Source of the DNA: VBKO01 sp036393835
GTDB taxonomy: Bacteria > Myxococcota > Myxococcia > Myxococcales > 40CM-4-68-19
Length of the DNA stretch: 5,347 nt
Direction: 5' to 3'
NCBI GenBank assembly: GCA_036393835.1
Contig: DASWGI010000032.1
Location: 1-5,347, forward strand
In this document: piece after piece, positions 1 through 5,347 of the stretch
Position numbering within the stretch: the stretch's first letter is position 1
How the letters are laid out: each line of letters opens with the position of its first letter
Program-made: the position numbers and the translations under genes
The notes under the pieces: model-generated
What the model saw: the letters and a program-made list of their open reading frames with translations, nothing else
Database searches by the model: none
Told to the model about the DNA's origin: nothing

Positions 1-77
1 GCGCTGTTCTTGTAGGTCACCTCGCAGCCGCACAGGAGCAGCGCCGCGAGCGGACCGATGGAGAGGATCTTCTTCAT
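1..77 (-). CDS. Start of an unidentified lipoprotein gene following pilQ (3' end outside window)
   Basis: Only the first 25 codons plus two bases are visible. They read MKKILSIGPLAALLLCGCEV, followed by TYKNS. This is a textbook lipoprotein signal: two lysines, a hydrophobic core (about residues 4-15), and a lipobox L-C-G-C giving acylation at Cys18. The residue after that cysteine is Glu and not Asp, so there is no Asp+2 inner-membrane retention signal of the Escherichia coli type; outer-membrane sorting is possible, though sorting rules differ in other groups. The gene begins 15 bases after pilQ with its own ribosome binding site and no terminator between, so it is probably the next gene of the pil operon. 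The mature protein is outside the window and its function is unknown. A secretin-associated role, such as a pilotin or other accessory protein, is a guess from position only. Confidence 0.7.
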   Translation of the reverse strand, partial: MKKILSIGPLAALLLCGCEVTYKNS

Positions 78-84
78 GGCGTCG

Positions 85-90
85 CCCCTC
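85..90 (-). promoter_or_regulatory. Ribosome binding site of the gene following pilQ
   Basis: The minus strand reads GAGGGG, 7 bases before the ATG at 75-77 and just after the pilQ stop. It supports a real gene starting here and being translated from the pil mRNA. Confidence 0.65.
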
Positions 91-92
91 GC

Positions 93-2720
93 CTACTTGT
101 TGGCCGCGTCGTCCCCGGAAGGCCCGGCGGCGACGACCGACTGGGACCGGTTCACGATCCGCGGCGTGATGAAGATGAGCAACTCGGTGCGGTCGTCGGT
201 GACCGCCTTCTTCTTGAACAGCCAGCCGAGGATCGGGATGCGCGAGAGCAGCGGCACCTCGTTCCACGCCTCCGAGTTCCGGCGCGTGTAGATACCGCCG
301 ATGACGGTCGTGTCGCCGTCCTTGACCAGCACTTCCGTGCGCGCCTCGCGGCGGCTGATCGAGGGCTGTCCGTTGGCGCCCGTCAGCTGCGGGTTCGGCT
401 GGTTGTTGGTGACCTGCACCTTCATCTGGATCGAGCCTTCCTGGGTCACGTGCGGCGTGACGCGCAGCTCGAGGCGCGCCTCGATGAAGGTGGTGTTCAC
501 GCCGGCGGCGCTGGTCTGCGAGAACGGGATCGACACGCCTTGGCCGATGCTGGACTCCACGTTGTCCAGGGTGACCGCGCGCGGCGAGCTGATGGTCTTG
601 ATGGTGCCGCTGTTCTCCGCCGCGGAGAGCCGGAGGTTCAGGTTGGCCGCCCCTCCCGCGCTGCCCAGGACGAAGCCGATGCCGCCGCCGCTGTTTACGC
701 CGATGGGCGCCGGCATGTTGACGGCGAAGTTGGGCGTGGTGACGCTGCCCAGGCCGCCGGTCGGCGCGCTCGAGTCGTCCGCCGCGCCGGCCGCCTGCAC
801 GATGTTGGGGAACACCAGGCCGGTCGGGTTGCCGGTGGTGGGCGCGAACGAGACGTTCCCGCCCCACTGGATGCCCACCTGGCGGGAGAAGCTGGTCGCC
901 GCTTCCACGATGCGGCTCTCGATCAGCACCTCGGGAGTCTGCGTGTCGAGGTTGCGCACGATGCCCTCGGCGCGGAGCAGCGCCTCCTGCACGTCCTTCA
1001 CGATCAGCGTGTTGGTGCGCGTGTCGACCGACACGGTGCCGCGCTCCGTCAGGGTGTCCTTGAGCTTGTCGACCAGGTTCTTCGCGTCGGCGTAGTTCAC
1101 CGGGATCAGCCTCACGCGCAGGGGCTGCAGCTGCAGGCTGTTCTTGGCCGCGTCGGCCGCTTCCTTCTGCTCGGCGCGCAGCGTGGCGATGGGGGCCACG
1201 CGGATGATGTTGCCCACCTCCTCGCGGCCCAGGCCCTTCGACTTGAGGATGATGTCCAGCGCCTGGTCCCAGGGGACGTTGCGCAGCTTGATGGTGACGG
1301 AGCCCTTCACGTCGTCGGCCACGATGATGTTCTTCTTGCTGATCTCGGCGACGGCGCCGAGCAGGTTCTTGATGTCGATGTCCTTGACGTTGAAGTCCAC
1401 GCGGCGGCCCGTGTAGTTGCGGTCGTCGAGCTCGGTGCTGGCGGCCGCCTTGGGCGCGGCCTGCGTCGCCTGGCCCTGCGCGACCGGCTGCGGGCCGCCG
1501 AACCGCCAGGTCAGCGCGCCCTTGACGGCGTCGATCGAGTCCGGCGTCCCCGGGCGGGTGCTGGCGACGATCTTCACCTCGCCGGGCGCTCCTGGAGAGC
1601 GGTAGCTGGAGAGCATCGTCACCGGGCCACCCAGCGCGGTGGCGTCCAGGTTGCGCTCCAGCCGCTCCGGCAGCGCGGCGCCGTGGAGGGTGAGGACCGC
1701 GGTGGCGGGGTCAGAGCGGGTCACCTCGAACTTCACCGGCTGATCGAGGACCACCAGCACCCGCGTCTTGCCCTCGTCGGTGCGCAGATCGACCGCCTTT
1801 ACCTGCGCGAGCTGCGGCTGCACCTCCACCCCGTCGAGCTCGTGCTTGGGGGCGGCGGCGGTGGCGGTCGGCGTGCCGCCGCGGGCCACCTTCGCTTCGC
1901 CGACCCGCACCAGCAGGCCGGAAGTGCCGCGCTGCACGTCGTACTTCGGCATCGCGTCGCCCTCGGCGTCGAGCACCACCCGGACGCCGTCGTCGCGCCG
2001 GGCCACGCGCACGCCCTTGAGCGGCCCCGCGCCCTCGGTGCTGTGGCGCGCCGACGACCTCATCCCGTGCAGGTCGAGCGCCAGGCGCCCTGGGTTGCGG
2101 AGCTCAGTGAGCGCGAAGCTCCCGATCGGGCCGTCCGCCTCCAGGCGCACCACCGCCTGCTCGTCGTCACCGGCGACCGAGATGGCGCGCAGCTTCCGCG
2201 CCGGCGAGGCCACCTCGACCGAGTCTTCACGCGTGACGACCACGTTCGGGTCGGAAGGCCCCGCGGGAGCGGCCGGCCGGGACTGCGCGGGAGCGGAAGC
2301 GGACAGTGCCGGGGGGCGCGCGGCGGGCTGCGCCGGCGCGATGGTCACCACCAGGTCGTTTCCGCGAGCGACGGCGTCGTACTTCGCGTCTCCCTCCAGC
2401 GCCACCATCACCCGGCCGACCCGGCTCTCCCCTTCGTCGAACTGCGCGACCGACACGCCCGCGATCCCGTCCTTGTGCACGGCGGCCGGCGCGCTGGTCT
2501 GAGTGACGTCGGCGGAGGCGAGGTCCACCACCAGGCGCGCGGGGTCGGCCAGCTTGAAGACCGTGAAGTCCGGGCGTGCGCTGCCGTGCACGACGACGCG
2601 CGGCCCGTCCACCTCCACCGAGGCGACGCGGTTCGGCGCCGCGGCGAGGGCGGCGGGAGCGGCCACGGCCAGCATCGCCGCCGCGAGCGCTGCGCCTCGG
2701 GTGCAAAGCTTCGGGGTCAT
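93..2720 (-). CDS. pilQ: PilQ, type IV pilus outer-membrane secretin
   Basis: Secretin of 875 residues that forms the multimeric outer-membrane channel through which the pilus is extended and retracted. A Sec signal peptide covers about residues 1-26 (P-A-A-L-A then A-A-P-N, cleavage probably after A-L-A). I infer three AMIN-type beta domains, thought to bind peptidoglycan, at about 30-128, 176-273 and 302-407. They are separated by Pro/Ala/Thr-rich linkers. A secretin/TonB short N-terminal domain (N0) follows at about 437-510 (VDFNVKDIDIKNLLGAVAE, then VTIKLRNVPWDQALDIIL). An N1/NolW-type domain lies at about 532-592 (RLIPVNYADAKNLVDKL, VDTRTNTLIV). The secretin barrel runs from about 595 to 856 and contains the signature VPLLSRIPILGWLFKKK and TELLIFITPRIV. 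A Gly/Ala/Ser-rich segment at about 623-690 sits in the barrel/gate region. A short polar C-terminal tail (about 857-875) ends with TAG at 93-95. The size and three AMIN domains resemble Myxococcus PilQ. The gene lies 29 bases after pilP, whose product is expected to dock on the N0 domain. Confidence 0.98.
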   Translation of the reverse strand: MTPKLCTRGAALAAAMLAVAAPAALAAAPNRVASVEVDGPRVVVHGSARPDFTVFKLADPARLVVDLASADVTQTSAPAAVHKDGIAGVSVAQFDEGESRVGRVMVALEGDAKYDAVARGNDLVVTIAPAQPAARPPALSASAPAQSRPAAPAGPSDPNVVVTREDSVEVASPARKLRAISVAGDDEQAVVRLEADGPIGSFALTELRNPGRLALDLHGMRSSARHSTEGAGPLKGVRVARRDDGVRVVLDAEGDAMPKYDVQRGTSGLLVRVGEAKVARGGTPTATAAAPKHELDGVEVQPQLAQVKAVDLRTDEGKTRVLVVLDQPVKFEVTRSDPATAVLTLHGAALPERLERNLDATALGGPVTMLSSYRSPGAPGEVKIVASTRPGTPDSIDAVKGALTWRFGGPQPVAQGQATQAAPKAAASTELDDRNYTGRRVDFNVKDIDIKNLLGAVAEISKKNIIVADDVKGSVTIKLRNVPWDQALDIILKSKGLGREEVGNIIRVAPIATLRAEQKEAADAAKNSLQLQPLRVRLIPVNYADAKNLVDKLKDTLTERGTVSVDTRTNTLIVKDVQEALLRAEGIVRNLDTQTPEVLIESRIVEAATSFSRQVGIQWGGNVSFAPTTGNPTGLVFPNIVQAAGAADDSSAPTGGLGSVTTPNFAVNMPAPIGVNSGGGIGFVLGSAGGAANLNLRLSAAENSGTIKTISSPRAVTLDNVESSIGQGVSIPFSQTSAAGVNTTFIEARLELRVTPHVTQEGSIQMKVQVTNNQPNPQLTGANGQPSISRREARTEVLVKDGDTTVIGGIYTRRNSEAWNEVPLLSRIPILGWLFKKKAVTDDRTELLIFITPRIVNRSQSVVAAGPSGDDAANK

Positions 2721-2725
2721 CGGGT

Positions 2726-2732
2726 TCTCCTC
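2726..2732 (-). promoter_or_regulatory. Ribosome binding site of pilQ
   Basis: The minus strand reads GAGGAGA, 5 bases before the ATG at 2718-2720, in the 29-base gap after the pilP stop. It selects this ATG over the longer open frame that extends into pilP, and the following residues form a signal peptide as expected. Confidence 0.85.
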
Positions 2733-2749
2733 GGTCGGGCGCGGCGCAT

Positions 2750-3322
2750 CTAGCGGTCCCTCATCGCCGACGGCACCATCTCCTCGCCGTCCTTGAGGGC
2801 GCGGAGATCGCGCTCCTCGTCCTTGCTCTCCGGAACCATGATCTTGATGTTCTGCGGGTAGACGCGGCCCGTGGAGAGATCCGTGATGGTCTCGGTGACC
2901 ACGATCTGGTCGCGCTGGATGGAGGTCACCTTCCCCCAGTTCTTGCCCACGAAGTCGCCCAGCCGCACCGGCCACCCCCGGTTCTCCGGGTCCTCCAGCA
3001 TCGCCATCGGCGAGGAGGTGCCGGTCACCGTCATCGAGAGCCGCAGCTGGTCGAGCGACCAGCGCTGCAAGGGGGTCGGCTTGCGCCCCTCGACGCGCAC
3101 CGGGTTGTTTTCCTTGTTTGCGAACACGTTCTGGAACGGGTCGCGCTTGCCGATCGGCGAGTAGACGTACATGGTCGTCGGCGGTGGCGCCGCTGCTTCC
3201 TCCTCCGCCGGCTTGATGGCGGCGGGCGGCGGGGCCGGCCGGCGCGGCGGCGGCGGCGGGCTGCTGCCGCCGCAGGCGGCGCAGGCGAGCGCGGCGGCGG
3301 CGAGGACGCGGGAGCGGATCAT
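2750..3322 (-). CDS. pilP: PilP, type IV pilus periplasmic lipoprotein
   Basis: Inner-membrane-anchored periplasmic lipoprotein of 190 residues that bridges PilN/PilO to the periplasmic domains of the PilQ secretin. The N-terminus MIRSRVLAAAALACAACGGSS is a lipoprotein signal. The acylated cysteine is either Cys14 (A-L-A-C) or Cys17 (C-A-A-C); I cannot decide which. A long disordered tether rich in Pro, Ala and Glu follows (residues 22-48, including five consecutive prolines). The family motif GKRDPF (about residues 58-63) comes next, and then a beta-rich HR domain (about 85-165) with the LSMTVTGTSSPMAMLEDP and KVTSIQRDQIVV strands. The C-terminus is a charged tail. The ATG overlaps the pilO stop by 4 bases and the TAG lies 29 bases before pilQ. 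The same frame stays open far upstream through pilO, pilN and pilM, but that is a high-GC artefact: the lipoprotein signal and ribosome binding site define the real start. Confidence 0.95.
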   Translation of the reverse strand: MIRSRVLAAAALACAACGGSSPPPPPRRPAPPPAAIKPAEEEAAAPPPTTMYVYSPIGKRDPFQNVFANKENNPVRVEGRKPTPLQRWSLDQLRLSMTVTGTSSPMAMLEDPENRGWPVRLGDFVGKNWGKVTSIQRDQIVVTETITDLSTGRVYPQNIKIMVPESKDEERDLRALKDGEEMVPSAMRDR

Positions 3323-3945
3323 TTCGCGGCCTCCGGCGGCTTCTGCCCCTGCCCTTGCGCCTGCGCTTCGGGGAGGAAGCGGAAGGTGGTGGCCACGTAG
3401 GTGGCGGAGACGACCAGCTTCTCGCCGCTCATCTTGGGCGTGTTCATCTTGATGTTCGTGACGTTCACGATGCGCGCGAGCTTGGAGATGGAGTCGAGGA
3501 AGACGCCCACCTCGTGGTAGTTGCCCGTCACCGCCATCACCACCGGGATCGAGGCGTAGAACGATTGCTTCTGCTCGACCTGGGGGGCGATGTCGTTGAT
3601 CACCAGCCCGCTCTTGTTGCCCACCTCGGCCAGCGAGCGGATCAGTTCGTCGATGTTGGCCTCGTTGGGCAACTCGGTGAGGGCCTGCTGCAGGCGGCGC
3701 TCGAGGATCTCCTTCTCGCGCTTGAACTGGGCCAGGTTGTTGGCGATGGATTGCTTCTGGATCAGCTCGTCCTCCAGCTGGCGGAGGGCCGCCTGCTGGC
3801 GGGTGAACTCCTGCTGGACCGGATCGACCAGGAGGTACCAGTTGCCCGCCGTGAGCAGGCCGACGATCAGGCCCAGGCCGACCACCTTCTGCGAGAGAGG
3901 GGCCTTGGTGATCGAGTTGAGGATGTCCTGCCCGGTGAGCGCCAC
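3319..3945 (-). CDS. pilO: PilO, inner-membrane type IV pilus alignment protein
   Basis: Bitopic inner-membrane protein of 208 residues, the usual PilO length. A short cytoplasmic N-terminus (MALTGQDILNSITKAPLSQK) leads to one membrane segment at about residues 21-40. A charged, Gln/Glu/Leu-rich periplasmic coiled coil follows at about 42-92, then the typical LPNEANIDELIRSL segment (about 92-105) and a C-terminal ferredoxin-like domain to about 190. In this family PilO forms heterodimers with PilN, which PilP binds. Translation starts with GTG at 3943-3945; the ribosome binding site and family N-terminus agree with this, and no upstream ATG fits. The last residues form a Gln/Ala/Gly-rich tail (AQAQGQGQKPPEAAK) outside the folded domain. 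The TGA stop overlaps the pilP start in an ATGA arrangement. The identification is secure. Confidence 0.96.
   Translation of the reverse strand: MALTGQDILNSITKAPLSQKVVGLGLIVGLLTAGNWYLLVDPVQQEFTRQQAALRQLEDELIQKQSIANNLAQFKREKEILERRLQQALTELPNEANIDELIRSLAEVGNKSGLVINDIAPQVEQKQSFYASIPVVMAVTGNYHEVGVFLDSISKLARIVNVTNIKMNTPKMSGEKLVVSATYVATTFRFLPEAQAQGQGQKPPEAAK
3330..3334 (-). promoter_or_regulatory. Ribosome binding site of pilP inside the pilO 3' end
   Basis: The minus strand reads GGAGG, 7 bases before the pilP ATG at 3320-3322, within the last codons of pilO. Together with the ATGA overlap (3319-3322), it indicates translational coupling of pilP to pilO and fixes the pilP start. Confidence 0.8.
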
Positions 3946-3949
3946 GATT

Positions 3950-3956
3950 TCCTCTC
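3950..3956 (-). promoter_or_regulatory. Ribosome binding site deciding the GTG start of pilO
   Basis: The minus strand reads GAGAGGA, overlapping the pilN TGA stop (3955-3957) and lying 4 bases before the GTG at 3943-3945. Because the site overlaps the pilN stop, pilO translation is probably coupled to ribosomes terminating on pilN. It supports GTG as the true start. Confidence 0.7.
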
Positions 3957-4494
3957 AAGCCGCGTAGTTCGCGTTGCAGTCGATCTCCCACTCCACCGAC
4001 CCGCCCTGGTTCTTCTGCGACGCCTTCTTGATGGTGACGTTGGCGAAGTACTTGGAGGTCTTCAGCCGCTGCGCGAACGCGGAGAGGTCCTCGTACGTCA
4101 CCGCAAACCCGCGCATCACCACGTTGCCGTTCTGCTCGGTGTACTCGGTGATCCAGGCCTTGTTGGGGATGATGGTGGCGAGCTCGTCCATCACCTTCAC
4201 TGGCCCGGTGCGGCCCTTCTTGAGGGCGTCGAGGATCTTCAGCTTGTCCTCGAGCGCCTTCTTGTCCTGGGTGATCGACTTCACCTCGCCGATCGTTTTC
4301 TCCAGCTGGGCGATCTCGGTGCGCGTGGAGGCGATGCGCTGCTCGAGCGTGGTCAGGCTGTCCTTCTCCGCCTTCCACCAGGTGTAGTTGCCGAGGAGCC
4401 CGCCCACCAGGATGAGCCCGAAGAGGATCAGCTGCTGGCGGCCGAACTCGCGCTTCTTGGCGGCGCGGACGGGGAGGAGGTTGATGTAGATCAT
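3955..4494 (-). CDS. pilN: PilN, inner-membrane type IV pilus alignment protein
   Basis: Bitopic inner-membrane protein of 179 residues, a normal length for PilN. The cytoplasmic N-terminus carries the family motif INLLPVR (residues 4-10), known to insert into a groove of PilM. A basic stretch (AAKKREFGR) follows, then one membrane segment at about residues 21-40, a periplasmic heptad-rich coiled coil at about 43-92, and a C-terminal ferredoxin-like domain from about 100 to 179. This is the fold by which PilN pairs with PilO. The ATG start is fixed by the strong ribosome binding site and by the N-terminal motif falling immediately after it. The gene lies 15 bases after pilM and 9 bases before pilO. 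PilN links the cytoplasmic PilM ring to the periplasmic PilO/PilP/PilQ parts of the machine. No anomalies were seen. Confidence 0.97.
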   Translation of the reverse strand: MIYINLLPVRAAKKREFGRQQLILFGLILVGGLLGNYTWWKAEKDSLTTLEQRIASTRTEIAQLEKTIGEVKSITQDKKALEDKLKILDALKKGRTGPVKVMDELATIIPNKAWITEYTEQNGNVVMRGFAVTYEDLSAFAQRLKTSKYFANVTIKKASQKNQGGSVEWEIDCNANYAA

Positions 4495-4500
4495 CGTCGT

Positions 4501-4507
4501 CTCCTCC
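4501..4507 (-). promoter_or_regulatory. Ribosome binding site of pilN
   Basis: On the minus strand this reads GGAGGAG, 6 bases before the pilN ATG at 4492-4494. It lies wholly within the 15-base gap after the pilM stop. It is a near-ideal Shine-Dalgarno site and supports the chosen pilN start. Confidence 0.85.
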
Positions 4508-4509
4508 GG

Positions 4510-5347
4510 CTACCGCTCGTTGGACCGGCGCAGAGCCAGTCCGATCGCCACCGCCGCCGACGGGGCCACGTCCATCACGTAGTTGGGATCGAAGCGCCGG
4601 TTGTCGATCTCCACGCCCTTGAACGGGTTGAGGATCTCCACCGGGACGCCCACCCGCTGTTCGATCACCTTGAACAGCGCGGGGATCTTCGCGGTGCCGC
4701 CGGAGAGGTAGAGGCGGGAGATGTGCGAGTCCGCCGCGGTCGCCGTGTAGAAGTCCAGGGAGCGCTGGATCTCGCCGGCCATCTGGTCGGCGACGCCCTG
4801 GATCACGCGCTCCACCTCCTGGGGGACCACCGAGTCCGAGTCCTGCGCCGCGTCGCCGCCCACCTTCAGCTTTTCGGCCTCGTCGTAGCTGACGTTCAGC
4901 TGCTTCTGGATTTCTTCGGTGAACTGGTTGCCGCCCATGGTCACGTCGCGGGTGAAGGTGGTGAGGCCGTTCGCCAGCACGTTGATGTTGCAGACCGAGG
5001 CGCCGGCGTTGACAAGCACCACCGTCTCGTTGCGGGGCGCGTCGTAGTTGACCTCGAACGCGTTCTGCACGGCGAAGGCATCGACGTCGACCACCACCGG
5101 CAGAAGCCCTGCCTCGCTGACCACCGAGGTGTAGTCGTTGATCATGTCCTTCTTGGCCGCGACCAGCAGCACGTCCATCTGCCCGGTGCCGTTGTCCTGA
5201 TCGGCAGGGGTGAGGATCTGGACGTCGATGTTCACGTCCTTCACGTCGAAGGGGATGTACTGCTCCGCCTCCCACTGGATGCTCTCCTCCAGCTCCTCCT
5301 GGCTCATCCGGGGCATGGAGATCTTCTTGATGATCACGCTGTGGCCG
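4510..5347 (-). CDS. pilM: PilM, actin-like type IV pilus assembly ATPase (5' end outside window)
   Basis: Cytoplasmic actin-like (FtsA/PilM fold) protein of the type IV pilus alignment complex. It forms a ring at the inner membrane and binds the cytoplasmic N-terminus of PilN. The reading frame is open to the right edge, where the codons read Gly-His-Ser-Val-Ile-Ile-Lys-Lys, an internal PilM segment. The GTG at 5335-5337 is therefore an internal valine and not the start. About 278 residues are visible; the family is usually about 350, so roughly the first 70, with the first phosphate-binding motif (GLDIGSSS type), are missing. Visible hallmarks are the SMPRMSQEELEESIQWEAEQ block, the second phosphate loop VLVNAGASVCNIN (about 4978-5016), TMGGNQFTEEIQ, and the adenosine-site loop YLSGGTAKIPAL. 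The phosphate-2 loop has Asn where many actin-fold ATPases have Asp. The gene ends with TAG at 4510-4512, 15 bases before pilN. The identification is very secure from motifs and gene order. Confidence 0.97.
   Translation of the reverse strand, partial: GHSVIIKKISMPRMSQEELEESIQWEAEQYIPFDVKDVNIDVQILTPADQDNGTGQMDVLLVAAKKDMINDYTSVVSEAGLLPVVVDVDAFAVQNAFEVNYDAPRNETVVLVNAGASVCNINVLANGLTTFTRDVTMGGNQFTEEIQKQLNVSYDEAEKLKVGGDAAQDSDSVVPQEVERVIQGVADQMAGEIQRSLDFYTATAADSHISRLYLSGGTAKIPALFKVIEQRVGVPVEILNPFKGVEIDNRRFDPNYVMDVAPSAAVAIGLALRRSNER

Noticed and set aside
301..1095. Plus-strand open frame opposite the PilQ secretin domain
   Set aside because: Its Ser/Arg/Pro-rich product has no recognisable family and it lies opposite highly conserved secretin codons.
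2227..2706. A 159-codon minus-strand frame inside pilQ
   Set aside because: It is Arg/Gly-rich, overlaps the signal peptide and AMIN-domain coding region in another frame, and has no motif; it is a shadow of pilQ.
2721..2749. Possible internal promoter or terminator between pilP and pilQ
   Set aside because: The 29-base gap contains only the ribosome binding site. There is no stem with a T-run and no promoter-like elements that I could support.
450..2753. Very long plus-strand open frame (about 767 codons) antisense to pilQ
   Set aside because: The peptide is Arg/Ala/Gly/His/Val-rich with no recognisable domain, and its stop-free length is what a G/C-ending codon bias on the opposite strand produces. 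PilQ on the minus strand is unmistakable.
2721..2975. N-terminal extension of pilQ into pilP
   Set aside because: It would precede a good signal peptide and overlap the pilP coding sequence. The ATG at 2718-2720 has a strong ribosome binding site and gives the normal secretin layout.
3323..5275. Upstream extension of the pilP frame through pilO, pilN and pilM to 5275
   Set aside because: The extension is low-complexity Arg/Gly/Pro/Ala sequence overlapping three real genes. The lipoprotein signal and ribosome binding site place the pilP start at 3322.
5335..5337. GTG as the start of pilM
   Set aside because: The codons just upstream (Gly-His-Ser) continue the PilM family sequence to the window edge, so this is an internal valine and the gene is truncated by the window.

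Overview
The window carries five consecutive genes on the minus strand that form a type IV pilus alignment and secretin operon, pilM-pilN-pilO-pilP-pilQ. A sixth gene, also on the minus strand, begins 15 bases beyond pilQ and runs off the left edge. Transcription runs from right (5347) to left (1). There is no stretch over 300 bases without a gene; intergenic gaps are 15, 9, 29 and 15 bases, and one junction overlaps by 4 bases. I see no RNA gene, mobile element, CRISPR array, terminator or convincing promoter. The operon promoter probably lies upstream of pilM, outside the window.

The DNA is very GC-rich with strong G/C preference at third codon positions. PilM resembles, from memory, PilM proteins of myxobacteria, and PilQ has three N-terminal AMIN-type domains as in Myxococcus PilQ. 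This suggests a member of the Myxococcota (Myxococcus/Anaeromyxobacter-like). The phylum is a reasonable inference; the genus cannot be settled by eye.

Layout, right to left: pilM (4510-5347, 5' end missing) encodes the cytoplasmic actin-like ring protein. pilN (3955-4494) and pilO (3319-3945) encode inner-membrane bitopic proteins with periplasmic coiled coils and ferredoxin-like domains. pilP (2750-3322) encodes an inner-membrane-anchored periplasmic lipoprotein. pilQ (93-2720) encodes the outer-membrane secretin. The last gene (1-77) begins with a lipoprotein signal peptide.

From knowledge of the family, the proteins form a chain across the envelope. PilM binds the cytoplasmic N-terminus of PilN, PilN pairs with PilO, PilP binds PilN/PilO and reaches to the periplasmic domains of PilQ, and PilQ forms the pore through which the pilus leaves the cell. 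Short spacing and strong Shine-Dalgarno sites indicate coordinated translation from one mRNA.

This is a well-known conserved system. The points most worth a second look are the uncharacterised lipoprotein gene following pilQ, the Asn in place of the usual Asp in the second phosphate motif of PilM, the variable Gly/Ala/Ser-rich segment in the PilQ secretin domain, and the poly-proline tether of PilP. I did not find a previously undescribed system.
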